Shown here piece after piece: positions 48,000 through 58,166 of a DNA stretch of 64,000 nucleotides (position 1 is its first letter; every line of letters starts with the position of its first letter). The notes beneath the pieces are model-generated. The model was given only the letters and a program-made list of their open reading frames with translations. It did no database searches and was not told the DNA's origin. Position numbers and translations under genes: made by a program. The DNA is from Alligator mississippiensis (Eukaryota; Chordata; Crocodylia; Alligatoridae), in contig NC_081826.1 in NCBI RefSeq assembly GCF_030867095.1, positions 57,859,501 to 57,923,500 on the forward strand. The letters are read 5' to 3'.

Positions 48000-50170
48000 A
48001 AAGAGACAACAGCCTTTCAAGTCATAGTGACCCCCACAGCTCATTCTGCTCAGTATGTGCATGTACTCTAGATACCCTCCGCAAATGATCCATGTGCAAA
48101 TTAACCCCCACTTGTGACTGGACGAAGATGTTCTTTTCACAAGTCCTGGGAATCTCCAAAAATTTATATGCAGAAGAGGTGCAGGGCTACCTGGTCCAGC
48201 TGCATCTCATGGAGCCCAGGGCCACACTAATCCTACGCACAAGGCTAAGAGAGTGGGGGTAACAGATGAATTATGGGTAAGCTATTTGGGGCCCCATTTG
48301 GTGATGTTTGCTAGACTTTTAAGGCTGGTTAAAAAAGAGGACTCATTGGAAACGGGGAAGAAAGGTGCAGCTCAGCTGTGACAATGAAGAGGAAGGTCAA
48401 ATGTATTTAGCGTAGTGGTTCATCATGATTTGAGAGTCAACACTGTGGGGGACTGAGCGCAATGGGCACCTCCATATATCTTATTCAGATGGGGTGCACT
48501 GATCTATCCTTCCCATCAGCTGCCTGCTCTCCCTGACCCTGTTCATCTGTGCCATTGAACCCCTGGCCCCGCACATCAGGCAGGACCCTGAGATAAGCGA
48601 AGTCCAGATACCCAGAGGAAGAAGGGAATAGACCAGGGTCCTGGCCTACATGAATGACCTGAACATCCTATGCCAGAATAAGTGTTCAGTAGAAAGAGCC
48701 CTGTGGCACACACAGGTCTATGAAGTGGCAGCAGGGGCCAAGCTCAGGGGACCTGGAGTCCCTGGGGGTTTCAGTTCCCCACAAGGGGGTCAAGATCCTT
48801 GGGCTGGAGTTCAAACCTGAGCTGAGCAGAAGGATGGCCTGGGAGAAAAAGGAGGCCAAGGTGAAGCAGAGGTTGGGTCTGTGGCATGTGTGCCACCTCT
48901 CCATGGGGGGGCGTGGCACTCCCAAAACCAGTGCTGCTACCAGTGCTTCACTGCAGTGTACACCACACTGATCTTCCCCACTCCAAAGTGTATCATCCAC
49001 AGAATCCAGAGAGCCATGTGTGTTTTCTTCTGAGGATCCAGAATGGAGAAGGTGACAAGGAACACCCTATACAAGAAGAAATGAATCTGGGATCAGGTGG
49101 ATGCTAGACATCCACCCGTTCTTGCAGGCACAGTATACAAACCAGATTTGCAAGTTGGTGACTGGGCCAGAGACCAAAACAGCCTGTCTTGTGAAGTATT
49201 TTGCAGGTCGCCTCCTGAGAGAGTGCACCAACCAATGGGAGACCGTGGACCATGGAACACCCCTGGTTCTATAGGGTCCCGAACAAGTTCTGGAGTGAGT
49301 ACAGGTTACAAAAGAAAAGCCCAGTGACTATTTCCAACCACAGGGAGATACAGAAGGCAGTCAGAGATGGAGACAGGTTATCAACCATGAAGCTGCTCCC
49401 TGAAGATGACTGCTAGGCAGTCCGAGACCAGATCTTCCACAAGGACCTATGAAAGGACCACAGAGACTTGAACTGACTAATAGCTCACTGTGCACTCCCA
49501 GTGACGGCATGGAGACACATAGAGGGGTGAGAGACTTGACCCAACTGCCCCAGAGAAATCTGCCAAGGTGCGAGAGAGACCATCAGCCACCTCCTATGGC
49601 TCTGTCCCTATGCCAAGGGTGCCTGGAAAAAGGTAAACCAGTTACACGAAGTGGTGACAGGAGTCAGGCAATAATGAGGGAGGTAGCACCGTACGGACAC
49701 CTGACTAAACATCAGGGGTCCCCAACAACCCGCTTCAACCAGTTCATGTCCTGCGTCAGCAGTGCCCTGTGGAAATGCAGGAACCTAATGATGTACAGAC
49801 ACATGGAACTCAAGGAAACAAACTGTGTTAAAATGTTTCTTAGTGAACTCCAGTTCTACTACCAGAAATCAGTGGGAAAGGATGGAGAAGAGGCAGCCAA
49901 CTCCACCTTGCAAAGGGACACTTGGCAAAGGCTGTTCAAAGACACTCTGAGATAATGAAGATGACAGTGACACAACTGAACATCAATATGGTGACAATGA
50001 CAGCAGCAGTTTCAGCAGCAGCAGAAGAAACAGCATCAGTGATAGCAACAAGGACAGTGAATGAGCTGAGAAAGTAAACTCCAACTTCGGAGTGAGAACT
50101 AAGAGACTGTAAGGGAAAGGACTGCGGATGGGTACGCGGAAGCATATGTGCATCTATTGTAATAAATATG
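48000..50170 (+). mobile_element. Tx1/L1-clade-like LINE, decayed 3' part
   Basis: Plus-strand pieces in several frames, in the right order for a non-LTR retrotransposon ORF2. Near 48510-48570 comes LSLTLFICAIEPLAPHIRQD, the region before the catalytic box. At 48641 is LAYMNDLNILCQNKCSVERA, where the expected Y-x-D-D reads YMND, then VYEVAAGAKL, VKILGLEFKPELS and KVKQRLGLW. At 49560-49640 is ETISHLLWLCPYAKGAWKKV, a C-terminal Cys/His knuckle region. The last frame ends SELQFYYQKSVGKDGEEAAN before a stop near 49955; a 3' UTR and AATAAA near 50162 follow. The block order and wording resemble Tx1/Keno-type LINEs of fish and frogs rather than CR1. RT blocks before 48500 are mostly lost. Confidence 0.6.
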
Positions 50171-50216
50171 CAGGCTTTAAATGCAGTTTAAGGTGTGTGC
50201 AGAAAAGCTTATGTTG

Positions 50217-50262
50217 GATGGTGTGTGTGTGTGTCTATATATAGATAGGCACACACACTATA
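50217..50262. repeat. GT...AC microsatellite hairpin
   Basis: A (GT)n run, TATATATAGATAG and an (AC)n run together form a snap-back structure just 3' of the LINE. Confidence 0.6.
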
Positions 50263-50285
50263 TTTTTTCCAAAAAAAGAAAAAAG

Positions 50286-51136
50286 GGTTCCCATCAGCAT
50301 ATTGTCTCTCGGCCTCTCATGGACTCTGCCCCCGCCTCTCAGGTTGTCTGAGAGCAGCGAGATGGCAGCAGCCAAGAATGCTGGTGAACTGAGAGCAGAG
50401 AAGCACAGATAGGAGATGGAGAGAAGAGACCAGATGGAGCAGAGTCACGAATACGGAGGTTCAGACCAAGAGCTGGAACCTAATTGGAAACTGGTGCAAT
50501 GAAGCATCAAACCAAAGGCAAAAGCAAATGCAGTTGAAATTGGACAAGGAAGAGCAAGCCAGAAGAAAAGCAATGGGAAGAAGATAGAAAGCAGCCAGAC
50601 CAGGCAAAGCAGCAGCAAAAAGCAGGGAAACAGAAACTAAGAAGCAGGGGAGGAACAACTAACAGCTGTAGCTGGCCAGTGACTGTGATCTTTCCCTGAG
50701 TCCCCTTCCAATCACAGTGCTGTGCAAGAGGAACATAGAAATAGCACATAAGCTTGTGTCTGCAGCCTTTCTGTCCCTTTTGTGAGCTGTTTCTGTTACA
50801 GGCTACCATCCCTGCTGGTTTTATCCCGCTGTGCCTTAACATACACATGAACTTGCATGTCACGAGTTTTGCTTTGAACGGTTTGAGGTGCAGTTTCCCA
50901 GAAAATCCTGCATTTAACCCCTTGAAACTTGGCAGGCCTCATGCCCTCAGAAGGGGCTACCATCCCTACTGTTTTCATCCGAATCTGCTGGCTCTGGCCC
51001 TCACAGTGCCAGCCAGGTATTGCAGTACCTCCAGGCTAGTTCCCTATGGGAAGAACACCTGCCCATTTTTTTTTTATTTTTTTTTTTAAGGGCCAAAATG
51101 AAAAAAAAAAAAAGGTTCCTATCAGTATATTTGTCC
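50286..51136. repeat. Direct repeats flanking the hAT derivative
   Basis: GGTTCCCATCAGCATATTGT at 50286 and GGTTCCTATCAGTATATTTG at 51114, each preceded by an A-rich run, bracket the 0.8 kb that includes the hAT derivative. They may mark a duplicated target or a family-internal repeat. Confidence 0.5.
50622..50990. mobile_element. Deletion derivative of the 6 kb hAT family
   Basis: The first part matches 4838-5035 (CAGTGACTGCGACTTCTCCC there, CAGTGACTGTGATCTTTCCC here; CTTCCAATCACAGTG in both). It then jumps to sequence matching the subterminal unit at 10365-10500 (CGCTGTGCCTTAACA, GAGGTGCAGTTTCCCAGAAA). The middle, including any transposase, is deleted. Termini with the TAGGG word were not found. 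Confidence 0.6.
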
Positions 51137-51731
51137 TATATATTATATAGTAATGCTCAGTGCTGGCTGCATTTAATCAACTTTATTGTTGGCTTCCATT
51201 ATTGAGCACATACTACCTTTGGCAGCAATTTAATGATAGTCAATGTGTTTAGTGAAGTTTCCTTGTATGCAGGTATAAGACAAGGGGCTTTTCCTCTTAT
51301 CTTGAATGGGGGAGAATACCTCATCCTATATTTGAGTAAATATGGTATTATTTCTTGTGAGGGCCTCCTTGCTATTAGAACATTGAAGAAGTTGGGCTGA
51401 CTACGATAGTGGCTGTTAACAAAGTCAGTGTCCTGATACAGAATTTGGTGTAAAGATACGAAAACAGTCTACTCCCAAATATCCTGGATGAAGCGCTCAC
51501 AGCCAACTAAAGAATATGTTCATACAACTCCCCATGCACTTAATGGGAACTGTGTAGACAAACCACCTACTCAGCTTTTAAAACCACAACCTGTGTCTGT
51601 AGCTATGTCCAACAAACCACTTCCAATGTTTTGGTCAGCAAAAAAGTAAACTTCATCTGACTGGTGTTCTTCTACTTGAGCTAGAATAAACACACATTTC
51701 CTGTGGAAAAAAATAAAGGCCCCCAAATTTA
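51137..51731. other. Stretch beyond the CRISPLD1 3' end
   Basis: No gene or repeat family recognised. Confidence 0.4.
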
Positions 51732-51751
51732 ATGTTACTACGTAAATTAAT

Positions 51752-51757
51752 TTTATT
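51752..51757 (-). terminator. CRISPLD1: Candidate CRISPLD1 poly(A) signal
   Basis: TTTATT on +, AATAAA on -. It is the only canonical signal I saw in the 1.5 kb after the stop; a U-rich stretch follows it on the minus strand near 51705-51715. Confidence 0.5.
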
Positions 51758-52196
51758 CAAAACGGATTACAAAACTAACAAAGCTTGCCTAACTACATGA
51801 GGTAGTACATGTAGCAAAACAAAGGGCAGAAAATAAGACTCTGAAATATGAAGAATATCAAATAAGTTTACAAGTTAGAAAGAAATAATAAATTCACCAG
51901 CAGAAACAAAAATACCAAAAATAAAGTTTAACAGCTTTTCAGTCTTAAAGCACATTACATTTTTCATAGAAAGAAATATAGTATCACCATTACATGTTCT
52001 TCATATACCATAACATGGTAAAATTAATGCACAAGACTGTTCACCATAAATGAAGTCAAAGGAAATGGTGAAGCAATAAATGAGTTCATCTTCATTAAGC
52101 TCCACTATACATCCCGGCCTGCAGGAGTATTTGCCAGGTTATAAGGAGCAAAGGGGATTAGTCTTTGTTATCATTTTCTTAACAGATTGTGTTTTT

Positions 52197-52223
52197 TGTT
52201 AAGAAAAGATCATTTTCTTAACA
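52197..52223 (-). repeat. Small inverted repeat in the CRISPLD1 3' UTR
   Basis: TGTTAAGAAAA and TTTTCTTAACA face each other with a 5-base centre. TCATTTTCTTAACAGAT occurs twice (52171 and 52210), so the arm arose by a local duplication next to an inverted copy. Confidence 0.55.
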
Positions 52224-53220
52224 GATCATTGTGTTAACAGTTCACCCTCAAACCTATGTACAGTATACGGATACGTTGTAACATTTAAGGCATCAAACCT
52301 ACAAATATTTATGCATGACTTGAAGTCAATTAAAGCCAGTCACATGGCTCTATAAACCACATGCAAGTTTGCAGAATCAAGAGCATAATCCTTAGCTTTC
52401 ATTTCACTCCATCTCTCAATGTGAAAATGGTCTTTTGGGGCCTAGATCCTCACAAGTATTTAGGTGACTATTAACTCCACTAGGAGGTTGGTACAGAAAA
52501 TATGCTTGACAAGCAGGCCCTTGGTGATTGATTATTCATTCTGAACAAGTTAGCAGCATCCAATAACATTTTAACAAACTGAATTTTGAAAATAAAGAAA
52601 ATGTAAATGGTCTATTATTTAAAGGATCATATTTTCATCTGTCCCAGGACTTTTCATTTCCAATTTTTTTTTAAATTGCTATTAGAATAAAAATTGGTGT
52701 AAAATTTTAAACATTCCAACTTTCCTTTTGCATGGGCATGATTAATAATTATATGCTACTGTAAAACAAAAAAAGTATTACGTTATTGCATCAGTTTATA
52801 AGGATGGCTATTTTTATGTACAGTAGATATAAAATCTCTGGCATAGTTTAAAGATTATTGTTAGTGGAATGTATAAAGCACCATACAATAATGCATTCAG
52901 ATAAGAAAATTTAGATCTTTTATGAGCTTTGTATTAACTGTATAGGAGTAACTGCTAAGAAAATATAGCAATATTTAACACAGGATTCAAAAACTTGTTA
53001 TATATCATTACAGCATTCCAAATGCATTTTTCTCCCATGTTTAATTATACAGATTTTTTTCCCATTCAGGTTATATGTAATTGATTTTTTTGGCAGATAA
53101 TATTTGATATCTTCTGTACAATAAAGTTACAGCTTTATACAAACTTTAGAAAGTACACAAAGTAATCTTTAATCTCTTCCAAGTGCTCTGGTTTTAGTCT
53201 GGATTTCTCTCTCACTGGAC

Positions 53221-53272
53221 TCAAACAACAGCAAATATTCTGAAAGCCTTGCCTCCTGGAGGATTCTGCAAA
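53221..53272 (-). CDS. CRISPLD1: CRISPLD1, terminal coding exon
   Basis: After an acceptor (TTTTGTTTTCAG on -), the exon codes LQNPPGGKAFRIFAVV and a TGA stop at 53221-53223. Its first base completes a Ser codon with AG from the preceding exon, giving SLQNPPGGKAFRIFAVV, the C-terminus of CRISPLD1. The paralogue CRISPLD2 has a different tail. CRISPLD1 is a secreted protein of about 500 residues with an N-terminal CAP (SCP/TAPS) domain and two LCCL domains; this exon closes the second LCCL domain. The reading frame is intact. An ORF in another frame overlaps the splice site but is not the gene's frame. Confidence 0.92.
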
Positions 53273-55146
53273 CTGAAAACAAAAATCCCAGACATTATTT
53301 TTAAGACGCTGATTAGACACCTGGGCCCCAATCTGGAAAATTCCGACCTGAAGGTAGTCCTCCAAAACTGTGTAAAGTATCAACAATGCATCTTCAGGGT
53401 TTATTTTGCTATGTGACTTATATTGTGGGTACTTTTTAGGGAATCTTGATAAAAGGTCTACTTGTATTCCTCTTGAAACCACTGCCAAGTTTCCTACATT
53501 ATTCTTGCACTCAGTTGAATGACATTAAGTTTGGTTTAATTTATTAGAATGTTAGAACTTTCTGTCCTAAGAAAAATACCCCATATTACCTAAAATGAAT
53601 ATTTAAATTCAGAAACAAAGCTAATATTGAAAACTTTTAGTCAAAAAAATATAAGTACTAAATGACAGCACAGTAACAATTATACAGTCAGGCGCATGTG
53701 TCGACGCACCCACTGAGTTTCTTTGGAAATGGTTCCACCTGCTGTAGGTCTCCTGACATCCTGAGATCAGCTTCTCATTAAGTTTACAGAGCCAAGCCCC
53801 TCCCTGAGCTATAGATCAAAACCCAACTCTGTGACTCCCCTGAGGAAGAATCTGTTTCTTTGCTGTCTGCAACTTCCAAAATAACAACAAGAATTCGCTT
53901 TGCAGTACTGTATAGTATGCACCATGGATTTTGTACAGTCAGTACTACTTTTTTTCTGTTAGAACCTAGAAAAAGTTCCTAGAACTAGAAAGCACAGGCA
54001 GACACCATCACCATCAACTTGATAGCAGGTATTTCATAATGGAAAATATTTTAAGAGACTCTCCAATATACACTATGCATCTTAAAGAAATCATTATTAA
54101 AAACAATCAAATAATATGAAAAGCTAAAATGGGAATTTAGGTTAATCTATGGCCAATGTCATTTGAGAACCATGCTCACCAATTCAAGGAAAAAGGATCT
54201 GCAAAAAAATAATTCTGTGAACACACAACTGCTTGGAGCCTTTTCAAACGGTGAACTTTTAAAAGGCCAGTAACTGGTAAGTTTTAGTTGTTCTATGTCA
54301 GTGATTCCCAACCTTTTTGTCCTGTGGACCTGCCTGGGAGCAGGGGCGGGGTACAGGGAGCCAGTTACCTCCCTCCTGGGGCTGCTCCACCCCCCCCACC
54401 TTTAACCCCGCACGCCCCGGAAGCCACTCGTCCAGGTGGACAGATGATGCCCATCCAAGCGAGGGGCTCATGCCACAACCCAGCAGCCAACCCTTCGTGC
54501 CTTGGAATCTGGCCATGGCCTGGTGGTTGGAAACCTCTGTTATATATGAATGAATTGTAAGCTATTCAAATGCAGCAAACCCATTCTAATTTTAATCCTG
54601 GATGAAACAGTGTTAAAGGTGCAGTAAATCTGCTGCATTTGAATCACTCTCAGCTCATTCACATACCACAAGTAGATGAAACATTCCCCTTTTGAAACAT
54701 CCACAAACCTTCCTCTGCCCACACCATAAGAATTAAGAGCTGTGCCATAAAAGGCAAGTAGGATCTGGCTTTTCCAAACCCTACTTACCAGTTAGGACCT
54801 GAATGAATCACTAATCTAAAAAACTCTTAAGAAAGTAAAAGTAATTTCCTTATCAAATATTATATTATTTTTGCCAGGATCAATAAACAAGGGAGTTATT
54901 TTAACTTATAAGCAGCTTTTTAGGGTTGCGATTTACAAGCTTAGAGGAGACAGGCAGTTCTGGTACCGCAGCTTCTCCACAGTCACTGTAACTGTTACAC
55001 AAGCCTGGTAAATCACCCATGTTAGTCCATTCATTTAGCTTCCAAGCACAGCTTCCAGTACAAACAGATATAATGCAAGATTGTAAATGATGGAATGTAT
55101 AACTAGATGAAGGTTAAACAAGAGATTTTTAAACTTGGTTTCATAC
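53273..55146 (-). other. CRISPLD1: Last intron of CRISPLD1
   Basis: It has a GT donor at 55146-55145 (GTATGA on -) and an AG acceptor at 53274-53273, length 1874 bp, phase 2. It contains one MITE (54299-54539) and otherwise unique AT-rich DNA. Confidence 0.85.
54299..54539. mobile_element. Short hAT MITE in the last CRISPLD1 intron
   Basis: Left end CAGTGATTCCCAACCTTTTT; the right end GGTTGGAAACCTCTG reverse-complements to CAGAGGTTTCCAACC. Flanks TTCTATGT and TTATATAT agree at 6 of 8. This terminus is a classic hAT signature. Length 241 bp, non-coding. Confidence 0.75.
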
Positions 55147-55277
55147 CTTTCTGAAAATATTCCATTCTGAAAGGAGGCAATGTACATCTTCCTTTTGTCT
55201 ACTGGCATAACATCAACATAGCCTCCTTGGTTGGGAACCACTCCAGCATGTACTGCTGTCCGGCAGATACTAGACAT
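55147..55277 (-). CDS. CRISPLD1: CRISPLD1, penultimate coding exon (second LCCL domain)
   Basis: A 131 bp exon between CTTTTCCCAG (acceptor) and GTATGA (donor) on the minus strand. It begins in phase 0 and codes [40 protein letters not shown] and FSE plus the first two bases of a Ser codon. SSICR-A-HAG and [13 protein letters not shown] are the core of the LCCL fold, a Cys-containing module found in secreted proteins. It joins in frame to the exon at 53221-53272. The initial Met is an internal codon, not a start. Earlier exons (first LCCL and CAP domains) must lie at higher coordinates; I found none up to 64000. Confidence 0.93.
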
Positions 55278-55589
55278 CTGGGAAAAGAAGAGAACAGATT
55301 TTTTTTTTTAACTGATTCTGGGGCAGGTGGGGGAGGAGGGCATTCAGGGTTTTTTAATTTAAAAAAAAATTTTTTGGTGAGATTAGAAAAATAAAGATAT
55401 CGATCCTAAGTTTTAGACACCATAATATAATCATACAATAAATAGGATTACATTAACCTACAGCAGCCTTTACACTGCTTCCACAGGAGTTCAGCCAGAC
55501 AATCACCTTCATCATCAAACCTCAGCCTTCTCCAAGTCTTTTGCAGCATGCCTGGAATGTGATCAATATCAAGCTAAGGTAAGTCTAAC
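55278..55589 (-). other. CRISPLD1: Intron sequence of CRISPLD1 next to the LCCL exon
   Basis: It contains the polypyrimidine tract and a T-rich/A-rich patch at 55297-55375. No exon recognised. Confidence 0.5.
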
Positions 55590-55985
55590 TCCAAGACCAA
55601 TAGAGCCAGAGGAACAAGTCCAAGTCCTAAAGCCTCTCTTTTAGGAGGGTTCAGTTTGAGTGCCACTTGAGACTGCAGCTATGGTAATAAGGTAGTGGGA
55701 GAGAGGTAGTTTTTTAGGAAAGGCAGTCCATGCCCATTTATAATTTCACAGGTTATTACCAACACCTTAAACTCATACAAAGAACAAGGGGCAGACACAG
55801 TAAATCCTAGATCATTGAGCTTATGTACTCCCAGCAAGATACCCCAATCAGTAAGCGAACCTATGTATGCAGTAATCAAATGATTTTATGACACATATCC
55901 TTGTAGAACACATTGCAATAATTTAATTTTGAGGCAACAAAACCACAGGTAACAGTGACAATGTCCACATCTGAAAGGAAAAGTT
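55590..55985 (-). mobile_element. L2-like LINE fragment (RT C-terminal part)
   Basis: Minus-strand translations give VTCGFVASKLNYCNVFYKDM (compare the LDYCNAL block of L2-type LINEs), then after frame breaks FKVLVITCEIINGHGLPFLK and NYLSPTTLL, matching the FKxLVxTxKAxNGLGPxYL and LSP blocks. It is old and broken. It lies in the CRISPLD1 intron in the gene's own orientation. CR1 is less likely because these blocks differ from the CR1 copies in the window. Confidence 0.65.
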
Positions 55986-57236
55986 GCAATCTTCCAGACA
56001 GATCTAAATGGTAAAAAATAAAATAGATTATTGGTATTAAAGGATTATCAAACAGAAACTGGGGGTCTTAAATCACACCCCAAATGGCAGATACCATTTA
56101 CTTGTGGCAGACACATTCTTTCAGTCAAAGAGGCAATATTATCTCCACCATATCTCCTCCTGCTTCCCCAACTTCATCACCTCCTACTGAGCTGTGCTGA
56201 GGATCAGCTAACCTATTCTCATACATGCCCCAAAATTGACACTGGTTAAAAAACTGAATTACATCATCCAAATCAAACAGTAGAAACAGAGACAGAGACA
56301 GACAAGACGGAGATGTACTCCTTCTCCTCCTCCTACCTTGAGAACAGACATGCTAAACAAAAGGGGTGACGGAACTCCTGTGACATCCCGTACTTGAGTT
56401 CTTCAGGAATAGGAGGAAATGCCCAAAACTGCCCTCTCTGAGAGATGAGAATGAAGCCCATGAAGAACTAGTCCATTCACCCCCATGAAGGTCTGTGTTA
56501 AGACTACCTCATGATCAAGGGTTTCAAAAGCAGCTGCCAAATACAATTCTACCAGCAGAGACACTCAGGTATTTTATTAATAACATTGTGAACACAGAAA
56601 CTGCAGCCTCTAGAACCAGGGATTTCCCCTCACCAGTTCATCTGTGGATGAAACGCAATACATTTAAGATGATTTACTCATCCAAGCTAGTTTAAAAGAT
56701 AACATTGGCTGGCTTGAGTGCTTTCAAGTTAATACTTACCACTTTCAAGATGGATTATTTTTGTTCTCCCTTTGAGCTGTTTTTAAACTGAATTTATATA
56801 TGGTACAAAACTATAACTGGGTCTGAATTTCCCCACTGCTTTTCTGTTTACCCTATCATACTTTCCATCCAAAAGAAAGTTCTTATGATGTATTGATCAT
56901 GCTTCATCTGGGCACAGTCCTACACTCTTGATACAGGCAATGGTCCATAGAAGAAACTCCTAGAGGGGTATGGTCTGAATAAGTCTGCAGAACCAGATCC
57001 TTAACACATTGTCATGAAACTGTTCTGATTTATACTACATATATATTGTATATAAGACACTTAGAAAAGTGTTTTATATACAATTATTCAATAATGATTT
57101 CTAATCTCACTTTTTAATTACAGAAGATTCAATAATCTATCACTACAAGGAACATAGGAACATCAGACTGGAAACAGTGTCTTTGGCCATAGTGTCCAGC
57201 CCTGGCCTATCAAGTGCAGATAGAGTGAAGTGTCAC
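55986..57236 (-). other. CRISPLD1 intron, no recognised feature
   Basis: Unique-looking DNA; no exon with CAP or LCCL motifs seen on the minus strand and no repeat named. Confidence 0.4.
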
Positions 57237-57239
57237 TTA

Positions 57240-58163
57240 GGGCACTTACACAAGTTACGTTTTTCATGTGATCAGCCCCCTGAAAGCGCTCTTCAGCCAT
57301 GACATAACACATATGCACGGCTGAACACTCAAAATGGCTGATCACATGAAAAATTAACCCTCGATAAATGAGGTATTAGCTGAAGACAGACACTATAGAG
57401 CAGAGTGCTTTAGGGAACTTGTGTTCCATCAAGAGTTAATTTTCTGCTTCTCTCCAGAGCTGTCAGTAGGGAGGAGGGAGGGGGGAAGGAGGGAGAAAGA
57501 AACAGCACACAGCTGCCAATTGGGCTTTGCCTGCCCAGTGCTGGAGATAAGGTGGTGGTGGTAGAATGGAGTACCCTTGCCTCATTGCCCCTACCCCACC
57601 CCAGCTACCCTGGCTGGAATACTGGGGGGGAGTCAGGCTGGGCTTGTGAGATGGGGGGGTTCAATTCCATCCTGCCCAATGCCCAGCTCCAGCCACAGGA
57701 AAGCTGAGCCAGCAGTTGGTAGTGCTACTGTCAAGAGGTCCAGGTGGGAGATGGGAGAAGGGAGCCTCTTTGCCTTGTTGGCCCAGCCTGGCTCCCCCCA
57801 GTACCCCAGCCAGGGTAGCTGGGGAGGCCCCTGAGCTGAGGGGGCTGTGTTCCACCACATGCTACCACATCTCCAGCTCTGGGCATACAAGGTCCAGCCA
57901 CCAGCTGCATGTTACTCCCTTACCATCCCCCTCCCTCCCCTGCTGACAGCCTCAGGGTGGCCGGAGCTGGGGAGAGGGGCAGTTTGACAGTCTCCCCGGA
58001 AGCTGCTGGAGTGCCCCCACCTTTGGCCAGGGCCAGTGCAGGCAGACATGAGCTCCCTTGACCCAACAGGCAAACATCTGTTGGGTTGCGGGGCTCTAAC
58101 TCACGGCGTTTTGTGTAAATTGCCATGAGTTAAAGTGCAGCCCCTAAAAGTGTCTAGGCACCC
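57240..58163. mobile_element. PIF/Harbinger-type MITE with TTA duplication
   Basis: Left end GGGCACTTACACAAG; the right end reverse-complements to GGGTGCCTAGACACTTT. TTA flanks both ends (57237-57239, 58164-58166), the standard Harbinger target. Inverted pairs inside include TTTTTCATGTGATCAGCC with GGCTGATCACATGAAAAA. The 924 bp element has a GC-rich centre with spurious ORFs. Confidence 0.55.
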
Positions 58164-58166
58164 TTA

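Larger units (their letters stand above)
51732..53220 (-). other. CRISPLD1: CRISPLD1 3' untranslated region (inferred)
   Basis: It runs from the stop codon at 53221-53223 down to the first strong poly(A) signal at 51752-51757, about 1.49 kb. The stretch is AT-rich and free of recognisable transposons, unlike its surroundings, which fits a transcribed region under some constraint. The exact cleavage site (placed near 51732) is inferred. Confidence 0.55.

Noticed and set aside
53135-53520. Protein-like minus-strand ORF spanning the last CRISPLD1 intron end and terminal exon
   Set aside because: It reads the terminal exon in the wrong frame and crosses the acceptor that gives the exact CRISPLD1 tail. 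There is no family resemblance, so it is most simply a chance open frame.
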